A DNA stretch of 64,000 nucleotides. Origin: Ancylobacter oerskovii (GTDB lineage: Bacteria > Pseudomonadota > Alphaproteobacteria > Rhizobiales > Xanthobacteraceae). The DNA lies in assembly GCF_018390555.1 (NCBI RefSeq), contig NZ_JAHBGB010000002.1, positions 496,001-560,000 on the forward strand. Direction: 5' to 3'. Under the pieces are notes generated by a model that ran no database searches, was not told the DNA's origin, and worked only from the letters and a program-made list of their open reading frames with translations. Position numbers and translations under genes: made by a program. Below, piece by piece: positions 8,433-15,546 of this stretch (its first letter is position 1; each line of letters starts with the position of its first letter).

Positions 8433-8837
8433 TCAAGTCGTTTCCGTCACAGCGCGAAACCGGACGATCGCACGATAGGTGCGCCCGCCCGCCTCGCGCC
8501 GGATCTCCGCGCCGGTGGTGCGCAGGTTGACGAGCCGCCCCTCGGCCAGCGGCAGCGCCGCATCGTGCAGCGCTTCCTGCACCAGCGCGGCGATCCGGTG
8601 CGCCTCGCCGTGCCCACCCTGGCGCGACCACACATGCAGGGTGAGCCGGTGTTCCTCGCCACGCTCGGTGGCGGTGGACCAGTCGAGCACCTGCGCGTCT
8701 CCCAGCGTCACATAGGGAAACACCGGCGCCGCCGGCGGCACATCGTAGATGCGCGCGCCGCCCAGCGCGGCAAGCAGCGGCGCATCGGCGCCGAGCGCCG
8801 CGTGAAGTGCGGCCCGCAAGGCCGCCGCCGCGCTCAT
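8433..8837 (-). CDS. DUF3168 tail terminator protein (RcGTA g8-like)
   Basis: A 134-residue DUF3168 protein, the tail terminator/completion family of RcGTA g8. Family features include the Ala/Leu-rich N-terminal helix, ARIYDVPPAAPVFPYVTLGD, then STATERGEEHRLTLHVWSR and AHRIAALVQEALHDAALPL. The ATG overlaps the stop of a 40-codon ORF by 4 bp. The 3' side faces a 218-bp gap. Confidence 0.93.
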   Translation of the reverse strand: MSAAAALRAALHAALGADAPLLAALGGARIYDVPPAAPVFPYVTLGDAQVLDWSTATERGEEHRLTLHVWSRQGGHGEAHRIAALVQEALHDAALPLAEGRLVNLRTTGAEIRREAGGRTYRAIVRFRAVTETT

Positions 8838-8956
8838 CGCCCGCCCTCCCGCGCGGCCACCTCGCGCGCAACCTCCGCACGCAAAGCCGTTTGCCGGCGC
8901 AGCACGGCGATCAGCCGGGCAAGCGTCGCGCTCTTCAGGCTGGATGAAAACCTCAT
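8834..8956 (-). CDS. 40-residue basic protein between connector and tail terminator genes
   Basis: A 40-codon ORF (ATG 8956) encoding a basic, helical peptide: MRFSSSLKSATLARLIAVLR, then RQTALRAEVAREVAAREGGR. It overlaps both neighbours by 4 bp (ATGA at each end), which is the strongest sign that it is translated. RcGTA has no annotated gene at this position that I recall. Function is unknown; a small connector or assembly factor, or simply a translational-coupling relay, are both possible. Confidence 0.55.
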   Translation of the reverse strand: MRFSSSLKSATLARLIAVLRRQTALRAEVAREVAAREGGR

Positions 8957-9273
8957 GGCGCCTCCTCCCGGCAGCGGCAGGAAAGCCGCCGCCCGCGTCC
9001 GTCCGGGTCGCTCACCGCCTCGACCAGCAGCACCCGCGCGCCGAGCCGCAGCCGGTCGCCCGGCTTCACCGCCGCCGGCGCCCGCAGCGTCACGCGATGC
9101 GTCAGCACCGCCCCCGGCCGGTCGGCGATCTCGGCCGGCGCGGCGTCGCTGCGCAGCGCGCCCCACAGCTGCCCCGCCGCCACATAGGCGAGCACGGCCC
9201 CGCCGAGCCCATCGGGCGTCGCCACCGGCGTCTCATGGACCAGCCGGTGGCGCAGTCCGCCGAGCCCGCTCAC
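8953..9273 (-). CDS. head-tail adaptor / head closure protein (RcGTA g7-like)
   Basis: A 106-residue head closure protein of the phage head-tail joining family. It contains GLRHRLVHETPVATPDGLGG, a Trp-Gly-Ala-Leu segment, and APAAVKPGDRLRLGARVLLV followed by a basic, Cys-containing C-terminus, all typical of g7. The start is GTG 9273, which forms a GTGA overlap with the stop of the upstream connector gene. The protein seals the capsid portal end before tail attachment. Confidence 0.9.
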   Translation of the reverse strand: MSGLGGLRHRLVHETPVATPDGLGGAVLAYVAAGQLWGALRSDAAPAEIADRPGAVLTHRVTLRAPAAVKPGDRLRLGARVLLVEAVSDPDGRGRRLSCRCREEAP

Positions 9274-9836
9274 AGCCGCGCCACCCGCCAGGGGGCGACC
9301 AGCGTGCCCAGCGCGGCGGGAAAGGCCGCGGCCGGGCCGGCGAGGTCGCGATGCTCGTGGAAATGCGCCAGCACGAGGCGCACCGCCTCGATCAGCGGCG
9401 CCGGCACCTCGGCGGCGCTCGGCCCGTGCCCGGCGGTGATGTCGAGCGCGATGCCGGCGAGCGGGCGCGGGGGCGGTGCCACCGCCCCCCGGTCGACGCG
9501 GATCAGCCCCGGCAGCCGCGCGGCATCGACATTGAAAGCCGTCCCGGGCACCTCGATCTCCACGCCGGCGGCGTCGATCAGCGCCACCCTGTCGAGCGTG
9601 CGCAGCGGCGACACCGGCACCGGGATCAGCCCGCTCGCCGGCCAGGCGTCGCGGACGATCCGCCATTTCTGGTCGATCAGCGCCCGGCGGGTCAGCGTCT
9701 CCACCGTCGCCCGCGCGGCGGTGATCATCGAGGCGATCAGCGCGTCCTCGCCGTCATGGTCGACGCGCAGATACGCCTTCGCCTCGGCGAGCGTCAGCGG
9801 TTCGCTCGCGGGTCCCGCGAGCAGCAAGGCGGGCAT
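9270..9836 (-). CDS. head-tail connector protein (RcGTA g6-like)
   Basis: A 188-residue head-tail connector (gp6/HK97 adaptor family). The N-terminal segment EPLTLAEAKAYLRVDHDGED and the adjoining LIASMITAARATVETLTRRA helix are diagnostic, with a C-terminal LIEAVRLVLAHFHEHRDLAG. The ATG at 9836 has a strong upstream GGGGAGGGG ribosome-binding site, which fits a gene that must restart translation. The gene is separated from the capsid gene by a divergent protease gene and repeats, so it cannot be translationally coupled to capsid as in compact GTA clusters. Confidence 0.92.
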   Translation of the reverse strand: MPALLLAGPASEPLTLAEAKAYLRVDHDGEDALIASMITAARATVETLTRRALIDQKWRIVRDAWPASGLIPVPVSPLRTLDRVALIDAAGVEIEVPGTAFNVDAARLPGLIRVDRGAVAPPPRPLAGIALDITAGHGPSAAEVPAPLIEAVRLVLAHFHEHRDLAGPAAAFPAALGTLVAPWRVARL

Positions 9837-9959
9837 CGGCCCCTCCCCTCTTGTGCTGTGAAACGATGCAGCGACGTGCCTCGGCCCGACGCCCGCCATG
9901 ACTTGACGCGGCGGGAGCCGGCCGGCAGAACCGCGCCACCCCCTCATCGAGGAAGCCCG

Positions 9960-10703
9960 ATGCCGCGCCCCTCCTTCTTCCGCCTCGCCCGGATCGCCGC
10001 CGTCGCCGCCCCCCTGCTGGCCTGCGCCGCGCCGGCCCTCGCCATTGTCGGCGGCCGCCCGGCGGACGAGGCGACGAAGGCGCAGACGGCGCTCATCGTC
10101 TCGACGCGGGGCGCCTCCTGCACCGGCGTCGTCGTCGCCCCGCAGGTGCTGCTCACCGCGGCGCATTGCGTGCAGCCCTCGGCGAACTATGCGGCGGTGG
10201 TGTTCGAGGCGTCCGGCCCGCGCCTCGTCGAGGCGAGCCGCATCGCGCTGCATCCGCGCTTCGACCCTGCCTCCTTCGAGACCCGCCGGCCGACGCCGGA
10301 CCTCGCTTTGGTGAAGCTCTCGGCGCCGCTGCCCGGCGTGCGCCCGGCGCAGCTGTCGAGCGAGCCGGCGCTGCCGGCCCGCCGCACCGCCTTCACCCTC
10401 GCCGGCTACGGCGTGACGAAGGACGGCGACGGCAAGTCGGCCGGCACGCTGCGCGTGGTGAGCCTGCCGAGCATCGGCACCACCGGCGGCATCATGATCC
10501 GCCTCTCCGATGGCGCGGCCGCCGGCGGCTGCACCGGCGACAGCGGCGGCCCGGTCTTCCTCGACGGCACGGTGGCCGGGATCATCGGCTGGTCGACGGC
10601 GGCCGGCGGCGCGCGCGGCTGCGGCGGCGTCACCGGCGCGACGCTGGTCGGTCCCCAGCGCGCCTGGGTCGATGCCACCGCGCGGAGCATGGGCGCGCAG
10701 TGA
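9960..10703 (+). CDS. secreted trypsin-like serine protease inside the GTA cluster
   Basis: A 247-residue S1 family protease. A signal peptide (basic PSFFRLARIAA, hydrophobic core, ALA at 26-28) is followed immediately by IVGG at 29-32. The catalytic triad is His69 (LLTAAHC), Asp114 (PDLALVKL) and Ser195 (CTGDSGGP). Signal cleavage after Ala28 would create the free Ile-Val-Gly-Gly N-terminus that activates trypsin-fold enzymes, so no propeptide is evident. The residue six before the Ser is Gly, arguing against Arg/Lys specificity. The gene is on the opposite strand to the surrounding GTA genes and is not part of the known GTA set, so it looks like an insertion. Confidence 0.9.
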   Translation: MPRPSFFRLARIAAVAAPLLACAAPALAIVGGRPADEATKAQTALIVSTRGASCTGVVVAPQVLLTAAHCVQPSANYAAVVFEASGPRLVEASRIALHPRFDPASFETRRPTPDLALVKLSAPLPGVRPAQLSSEPALPARRTAFTLAGYGVTKDGDGKSAGTLRVVSLPSIGTTGGIMIRLSDGAAAGGCTGDSGGPVFLDGTVAGIIGWSTAAGGARGCGGVTGATLVGPQRAWVDATARSMGAQ

Positions 10704-10847
10704 TCCCCCTTTCCCGCTGGGGAGAAGAGATCGCGCCCGTCCGTTCCCTCTCCCCGACGGGAAGCGGGAGCTTGCTGCGTCTGGCCCCGGCGCCGCACGG
10801 TCCGACCTGCCCCCTCCCCTGGCGGGAGAGGGAGCAGGTCGCGCCCG
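10704..10847. repeat. intergenic GC-rich repeat (CCCTCTCCCC type)
   Basis: The 144 bp between the protease and capsid stops contain CCTTTCCCGCTGGGGAGA, TTCCCTCTCCCCGACGGGAA and CCCCTCCCCTGGCGGGAGAG, which are short dyads of the CCCTCTCCCC/GGGGAGAGGG kind. Related sequence occurs at 14107-14225 and near 63785. This resembles dispersed intergenic repeats common in Hyphomicrobiales. No gene was seen. Confidence 0.55.
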
Positions 10848-12107
10848 TTACGACGCGGCGAACTTCAGCAGCTTGATGGCGTCGAAGTCCTGCACGCCGC
10901 CGCCGACGCGCTTCGTGGTGTAGAACAGCACATAGGGCTTGGCGGAATAGGGATCGCGCAGCACCCGCACCCCGGCGCGGTCCACCACCAGATAGCCGCG
11001 GCGGAAATCGCCGAACGCCACCGAAAGGCTGTCGGCGCCGATATTCGGCATCTCCTCCGCCTCGTGGACGGCGAAGTTCATCAGGCTCGGCGGCTGGCCG
11101 GGGCCGACGGGCGGCGCCCAGAGATAATGGCCGTTCTCGTCCTTCAGCTTGCGCACCGCGCCTTGCGTACGGCGGTTCATCACGAAGCTGCCGTTCTGGC
11201 GATAGCCGGCCTTCAGCGCATAGACGAGATCGACCAGCGGATCGGCGGGATTGGCGCTCGGGAAGCCGCCGGCCGCGCCCGTCGCCACGAAGCCGAGCGA
11301 ACCCCACGCCCAGGCGCTCTCGGCCACGCTCGCATAGCTCAGGAAGCCCTTCGGCTTGCCGGTGCCGTCGCCGGTGACGAAGGCGGTGCCTTCCTGGCTG
11401 GCGAAGGCCGCCTCCACCTCGATGGCGAGCCATTCGTCGATGTTCACCGCCGCGTCGTCGAGCAGGGTCTGGGTGGCCGCCGGCATGGCGTAGAGTTCCA
11501 TCGCCGGGAAGGCGAGTTCGTCCAGCACCGGGCTGGCGGTCTGCGCGCGGGCCGCCGTCTCGGCCACCCAGCCGACCGCCGGGCCGGAGGTCATGAACGG
11601 CTTCTTGTAGGTGCCGGCGGAAATCGTCCGCACGTCGGAGATGGCGCGGATCGGCGAGAGCGCGGCGAGCCTTTTGCCGATCTCGCGCTCGGTCTCGCCC
11701 GGCACCACATAGCCGCCATCGGCGGCGACGCCGGCCGACATCGCCTTCGCCTCGATGCGCTTGAGGCCGGCCGCCTCGCCATGCCGGACATAGGCGTCGA
11801 AGGCGGCCTTGTGCTCGCGCGCCGCGAGGTCGCCCGCCAGGTCGGCGCGGCCGGAGAGCCCGGGCCGGCGCGCTTTGAGCACCAGCTCGTCGATCAGCGC
11901 CTTCTGGGTGTCGAGCGCGGCGTTGATGCGCTCCACCTTGTCGGCGGTCACCGCATCGACGCCGCGCCGCTCCAGCTCGCCGAGGCGCTGGTCGTTGGCG
12001 TCCTTGAACGCCTCGAAGGCGCCCATGAATTCCTCGAAGGCGGCGCTCACCTCCGGGCCGGCGGATTTGGTCTCGAGGCCGGCTTTGGTTTCAGGATTGC
12101 TGGACAT
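10848..12107 (-). CDS. HK97-type major capsid protein (RcGTA g5-like)
   Basis: A 419-residue HK97-fold capsid precursor. Residues 1-100 form a charged, helical scaffold-like delta region (FKDANDQRLGELERRGVDAV). The mature part begins near AMSAGVAADGGYVVPGETER at about 125-145, followed by MELYAMPAATQTLLDDAAVN and a C-terminal VLFYTTKRVGGGVQDFDAIK. Capsids of this kind are cleaved by the prohead protease encoded just upstream (6-bp gap). The length matches GTA capsid proteins. Confidence 0.96.
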   Translation of the reverse strand: MSSNPETKAGLETKSAGPEVSAAFEEFMGAFEAFKDANDQRLGELERRGVDAVTADKVERINAALDTQKALIDELVLKARRPGLSGRADLAGDLAAREHKAAFDAYVRHGEAAGLKRIEAKAMSAGVAADGGYVVPGETEREIGKRLAALSPIRAISDVRTISAGTYKKPFMTSGPAVGWVAETAARAQTASPVLDELAFPAMELYAMPAATQTLLDDAAVNIDEWLAIEVEAAFASQEGTAFVTGDGTGKPKGFLSYASVAESAWAWGSLGFVATGAAGGFPSANPADPLVDLVYALKAGYRQNGSFVMNRRTQGAVRKLKDENGHYLWAPPVGPGQPPSLMNFAVHEAEEMPNIGADSLSVAFGDFRRGYLVVDRAGVRVLRDPYSAKPYVLFYTTKRVGGGVQDFDAIKLLKFAAS

Positions 12108-12113
12108 GAAGGG

Positions 12114-12731
12114 TCATCCTTTCAGGGGAGAGAGGGAGCCGGGTGTCGGCAGGGCGCCGAGGGCGCGCAGGCGCCGGGCGCCGCGGCGGATGGCGGCGAC
12201 GAGCGGGGTATTGGAGCCGCCGAGCCGCTTCACCGCGTCGATGCGGGCGTCGGGCTGCATGGGGAAGGTGACGACCGACACCTCCCACAAATCGATGCGC
12301 GAGAGCCGGCGCACCCGCGAGCGCGGGTCGGTACGGCCCTCCACAGCGCGGAAGCCGATGGAGAGCCCGTCGATCGCCCCGGCACGCATCAGCGCCAGCA
12401 CCTCGCGGGCACGCGCCACGTCCGACATCAGCCGGCCGCGCACGAACAGGCCGGTCGCATCCTCGCGGATCTCGGTCCACACGCCGATCGGCTCGGCCGG
12501 ATCGTGCTGGAACAGCATGCGCACCCCGCCGGCGCCGCGTTCGGCGAGCGAGCGGGAGAAGGCGCCGTGCAGGATCAGGTCGCGGCCGAGATCGACGCGG
12601 CCGAACAGCGCCGCATAGCCCTCGAAGCTGCCGTCGGCCTCGATCTGCGCCAGCGCCGCCGGGCGGGCCTTCACCTCCGGCGGCGCGAGCGCCGGCGCCC
12701 GGCGGGCGGCATCGATGCGAAAGGAACTCAT
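12114..12731 (-). CDS. HK97 family prohead protease (RcGTA g4-like)
   Basis: A 205-residue U35-type prohead protease. It shows EGYAALFGRVDLGRDLILHG, the catalytic-His region MLFQHDPAEPIGVW, the catalytic-Ser segment AGAIDGLSIGFRAVEGRTD, and LWEVSVVTFPMQPDARI. It would trim the capsid delta domain and other inner head proteins during maturation. The ATG at 12731 overlaps the stop of the upstream 66-residue ORF (ATGA). Confidence 0.95.
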   Translation of the reverse strand: MSSFRIDAARRAPALAPPEVKARPAALAQIEADGSFEGYAALFGRVDLGRDLILHGAFSRSLAERGAGGVRMLFQHDPAEPIGVWTEIREDATGLFVRGRLMSDVARAREVLALMRAGAIDGLSIGFRAVEGRTDPRSRVRRLSRIDLWEVSVVTFPMQPDARIDAVKRLGGSNTPLVAAIRRGARRLRALGALPTPGSLSPLKG

Positions 12732-12928
12732 GCGCCGCCCTTCCCGCCATCCTTGGCCGATCGGGCGGCGGAGGTGGCCGCCGGCTTGTCGACATGGGCG
12801 GCGCGGTCGAGTCTGCCGAGGGTCCGGCCGAAATCGCGGAAGACTTTCGGCGCGTCGCCGGCGCGCGTCGGCGCCGGCAGCCGCGGCCGTCCGGGCAGGA
12901 AGGCCCGGATGCGGGGTGTGACCTTCAT
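12728..12928 (-). CDS. 66-residue basic protein between portal and protease genes
   Basis: A short ORF encoding a basic, Ala/Arg-rich protein (MKVTPRIRAFLPGRPRLPAP, then PKVFRDFGRTLGRLDRAAHV). It overlaps by 4 bp the ATG of the protease gene and, at its own start, the stop of the 74-residue ORF. Overlap at both ends supports translation. Compact GTA clusters carry one small gene (g3.5) here, so two tandem small genes is slightly unusual. No function can be given. Confidence 0.6.
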   Translation of the reverse strand: MKVTPRIRAFLPGRPRLPAPTRAGDAPKVFRDFGRTLGRLDRAAHVDKPAATSAARSAKDGGKGGA

Positions 12929-13149
12929 TCGTCGTCTCCGAAGGTGGCTTTGGTGTCAGCCGTGAACCGGGCATTGAAGCTGGCGTTGAAGCGCGCGATC
13001 TCGCGCACGAAGTCGTCGAAGCGCCGCACGCCGGCGGCGAGCTCGCGAAACAGCACATAGGCGAAGCCGGAGGCGCCGAGCGCCCAGGCGAGCAAGGCCA
13101 GATGCGCGAGATCGCCCCGCGCCACGAAGGCGTCGATGAGGTGGTCCAT
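12925..13149 (-). CDS. 74-residue GTA protein (g3.5 position)
   Basis: A 74-residue protein with one likely transmembrane or amphipathic segment (LALLAWALGASGFAYVLFRE, about residues 17-36) followed by FDDFVREIARFNASFNARFT. It occupies the position of RcGTA g3.5, a small protein of unknown role between portal and protease. The ATG is at 13149, and the 613 bp upstream lack a gene on this strand and contain repeats. Confidence 0.65.
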   Translation of the reverse strand: MDHLIDAFVARGDLAHLALLAWALGASGFAYVLFRELAAGVRRFDDFVREIARFNASFNARFTADTKATFGDDE

Positions 13150-13244
13150 GGGCGGTCTCGGTTGCAGCCGGATTGGCCGCGCGCGGCGGCGGGCCGGTCG
13201 AAAAGACGACGGTGATGCCCCCGCTCCCCGTCCTCCCGGCCGGA

Positions 13245-13670
13245 GGCGAAACCTTCGAGCCGGGATCACGTCCCGATATCCCGACTGGCGGCGTAGGCTT
13301 CGAGCCGGGATCGCGTCCCGATGCGCGGCGGCATGCCCGAAGACGTGGATGGCCGGGTCAAGCCCAGCCATGACGATATCCGGCTTCAATCCCGGTCCGG
13401 CGGCGGCCCCGCGCACCCGAACGTCAACGGGCACGATCTTCCGCCGCATCACACCACAACCACGTCAAGCCCGGCCATGACGATATCCGGCGTCCGTTCC
13501 GTCACGCCGGAACGTTGACCAATCCTCTCTCTTTCGCGACGCTACACTGACAAAGCCACGTCATGCCCGGGCTTGACCCGGGCATCCACGCGGCCCAGCC
13601 AATGCCGCGACGCCGCTCTTCTTCATCCGGCCAAAGGCGTAGCCCTCGAGCCGGGATCGTTCCGATATCT
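13245..13670. repeat. two dispersed intergenic repeat families between small GTA gene and plus-strand gene
   Basis: The 613 bp from 13150 to 13762 hold no convincing gene. Family A, CGAGCCGGGATC followed by GTCCCGAT, recurs at 13253-13280, 13298-13322 and, degraded, at 13643-13669. Family B, GTCAAGCCCGGCCATGACG, recurs at 13345-13382 and 13461-13490. It is present as a near-perfect hairpin at 13563-13585 (ATGCCCGGG, CTTGA loop, CCCGGGCAT). Family B resembles intergenic palindromes very common in Rhizobiales genomes. Weak ORFs across these repeats are artefacts of the palindromes. Confidence 0.75.
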
Positions 13671-13762
13671 GCGCGATCCCGGACCGACCTGCGGCCGCCC
13701 GGGACGACCCCGGCATACCGCAACGAATGCCAGGCTCCCCGCGTCCCACAAGGAGCTCCGCC

Positions 13763-14074
13763 ATGTCCGGCGTGTTCGATCTGTTCGTCCGCTCGGCGCG
13801 CGAGAAACGTCCTCTCGCCTGCCGCTATGACGGCCATGAGCGTGAGCTCTGCGTGCATGTGGTCGGCTACAAGCACGGCGACGCAAGGGCGCTCGCCTTC
13901 CAGTTCGCCGGCGGCAGCGCCAGCGGCCTGCCGTCGGGCGGCGAATGGCGCTGCCTGTTCCTGGAGCGCGTCCGCGATGCCCGATTGATCGACGGCGACT
14001 GGCGCAGCCCCCCCTGGACGCAGCCGCAGAGCTGCGTCGACGAGATCGTCGTCGAGGTGGGGAAGAAGGACTGA
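13763..14074 (+). CDS. hypothetical protein (103 aa), opposite strand in GTA cluster
   Basis: A 103-residue soluble protein (SGVFDLFVRSAREKRPLACR, then EWRCLFLERVRDARLIDGDW). The start at ATG 13763 has a good AGGAG ribosome-binding site about 7 bases upstream. There is no signal peptide, membrane segment or motif I recognise; Cys and Trp spacing suggest a compact fold. Codon use is typical of the window. It lies divergently between the g3.5-like gene and portal, flanked by repeats, and is not a known GTA component. Confidence 0.65.
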   Translation: MSGVFDLFVRSAREKRPLACRYDGHERELCVHVVGYKHGDARALAFQFAGGSASGLPSGGEWRCLFLERVRDARLIDGDWRSPPWTQPQSCVDEIVVEVGKKD

Positions 14075-14106
14075 GAAACGCGCAAGTGAGGCGCGATCAC
14101 GGGTTT

Positions 14107-14225
14107 TTCTTCCCTCTCCCCGAGGGGGAGAGGTGGCCCGCGAAGCGGGTCGGTGAGGGGGAACGACATCGGGAAGCCGGTAAGCCCCTTCACCCCATCC
14201 CTCTCCCCGACGGAGAGAGGGGGGC
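14107..14225. repeat. CCCTCTCCCC-type intergenic palindrome array
   Basis: CCCTCTCCCCGAGGGGGAG near 14113 is followed by GGCCCGCGAAGCGGGTCGG and GGTGAGGGG, then by a second CCCTCTCCCCGACGGAGAG at about 14201. This is the core of a dispersed repeat seen in many Rhizobiales intergenic regions. It fills most of the 180-bp gap between the unknown plus-strand gene and the portal stop; no gene was seen. Confidence 0.7.
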
Positions 14226-14254
14226 CGGTCGCTCCGTCGCCCCCAGCGCCTCTT

Positions 14255-15421
14255 CTACCCCTCGCCATACCCCACGGCCGCGCGTTTCTCCGCCTCGCTG
14301 AGGAACGCCGCGTCGCCGACGCGGCGCCACAGCGCCTCGCGTTCGGACGACAGCGCCTCGATGGCGTCGAGGTCCGGCACCAACTCCAGCGGCGCGTCGC
14401 CGAAGCCCGGCGCCAGCCAGCGCGCCAGTCCCTCACCGATGCGCCGCGCCATCGGCAGTACCGCCTGGCGCCAGAACACCCGGTTGGCCTCGGAATAATT
14501 GGCGTAGGTCGCGTCGCCGGGAATGCCCAGCAGCATCGGCGGCACGCCGAAGGCGAGCGCGATCTCCCGCGCCGCGGCGTTGCGCGCCTCGAGGAAATCC
14601 ATGTCCTTCGGCGACAGCGACAGCGGGCGCCAGTCGAGCCCGCCCTCCAGCAGCAGCGGCCGGCCGGCATTGGGGGCGCCGGAGAAATTCGCCTCCAGCT
14701 CCTCCTTCAGCCGGTCGAACTGCTCGTCGGAGAGATTGCCCGCCCCGCCATAGACCAAGGCGCCGGACGGCCGGGCGGCATTGTCGATCAGCGCCTTGTT
14801 CCAGGCGCCGGCGGCGTTGTGCAGGTCGAGCGCGGTCTGCGCCGCCTCCAAGGGCGCCGTGCCGTAATGGTCGTCGAGCGGGTTGAACAAGGCGAGATGC
14901 AGGATCGGCGGCACGCCGTTCCCCGCTTGCCCGTCCTGCAGGAAACGCAGCGTGCGCCCGCCCACCGTGTAGTCATAGGCCTCCGCCCAGCCGTCAATGC
15001 CGGGCACCACCTTCATGCGGTCGGGGCGCAGCACATGCAGCTCGCGCACCCGGCCGTCGAGGCTCACCGCCTCGACATAGGCATTGCCGGCGAGCAGCAG
15101 ATGCCCCGCCACCGCCTCGATGAGGCCGGCCCCCGTCGCCCGCATGTTGGGACGCGCCAGCAGGTCGAGCAGCGGATGGCCGGCATGTTCCTGCGCGCCC
15201 TCCATCAGGCTGAAGCGCACCTGCGCCGCGCCCTCGGCGATCATCCTGACGCAGCGATGGGCGACGGCGTTGCGCAGATAGCCCTCGCCGGCGAGCGCGG
15301 CATAGTCGCGCGGCGTCCAGCGCGGCCGTCCCGCGGCGAGCAGCGCGACCAGCGGCGCCGCCCGCGAGGCCTTCGCCTCGGGGGGAGCGGCGGGACGGAA
15401 AAAGCGAAAGGGCAGACGCAT
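14255..15421 (-). CDS. phage portal protein (RcGTA g3-like)
   Basis: A 388-residue HK97-type portal protein. Characteristic segments are NAVAHRCVRMIAEGAAQVRF, HPLLDLLARPNMRATGAGLI, LLLAGNAYVEAVSLDGRVRE, LRPDRMKVVPG, and AFGVPPMLLGIPGDATYANY with the adjoining ANRVFWRQAVLPMARRIGEG. Twelve copies form the DNA channel and bind the terminase. The ATG at 15421 gives the family-typical N-terminus (basic, RFFR). No good ribosome-binding site precedes it. It is separated from the terminase by 125 bp containing an intrinsic terminator, which is unusual. Confidence 0.95.
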   Translation of the reverse strand: MRLPFRFFRPAAPPEAKASRAAPLVALLAAGRPRWTPRDYAALAGEGYLRNAVAHRCVRMIAEGAAQVRFSLMEGAQEHAGHPLLDLLARPNMRATGAGLIEAVAGHLLLAGNAYVEAVSLDGRVRELHVLRPDRMKVVPGIDGWAEAYDYTVGGRTLRFLQDGQAGNGVPPILHLALFNPLDDHYGTAPLEAAQTALDLHNAAGAWNKALIDNAARPSGALVYGGAGNLSDEQFDRLKEELEANFSGAPNAGRPLLLEGGLDWRPLSLSPKDMDFLEARNAAAREIALAFGVPPMLLGIPGDATYANYSEANRVFWRQAVLPMARRIGEGLARWLAPGFGDAPLELVPDLDAIEALSSEREALWRRVGDAAFLSEAEKRAAVGYGEG

Positions 15422-15476
15422 CGGAGTATCCCGCGCTTCGGAGGAACACCGGCCGGCCGGAGAGGTGGCGGCCACG

Positions 15477-15500
15477 AAAAAGGCCGGCGTGCACCGGCCT
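15477..15500 (-). terminator. intrinsic terminator between large terminase and portal genes
   Basis: Read on the minus strand, AGGCCGG (15500-15494), a 6-base loop and CCGGCCT (15487-15481) form a perfect 7-bp GC stem, followed directly by a run of Ts (15481-15477). The orientation matches the GTA genes, so RNA polymerase coming from the terminase would meet it before the portal gene. Confidence 0.75.
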
Positions 15501-15546
15501 CGAGACATGTCGGTTCACGGTCGGGCCGGCGCGATGCACCGCGCGG

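Noticed and set aside
13136-13480. Small ORFs on both strands in the repeat region
   Set aside because: They are generated by palindromic intergenic repeats.
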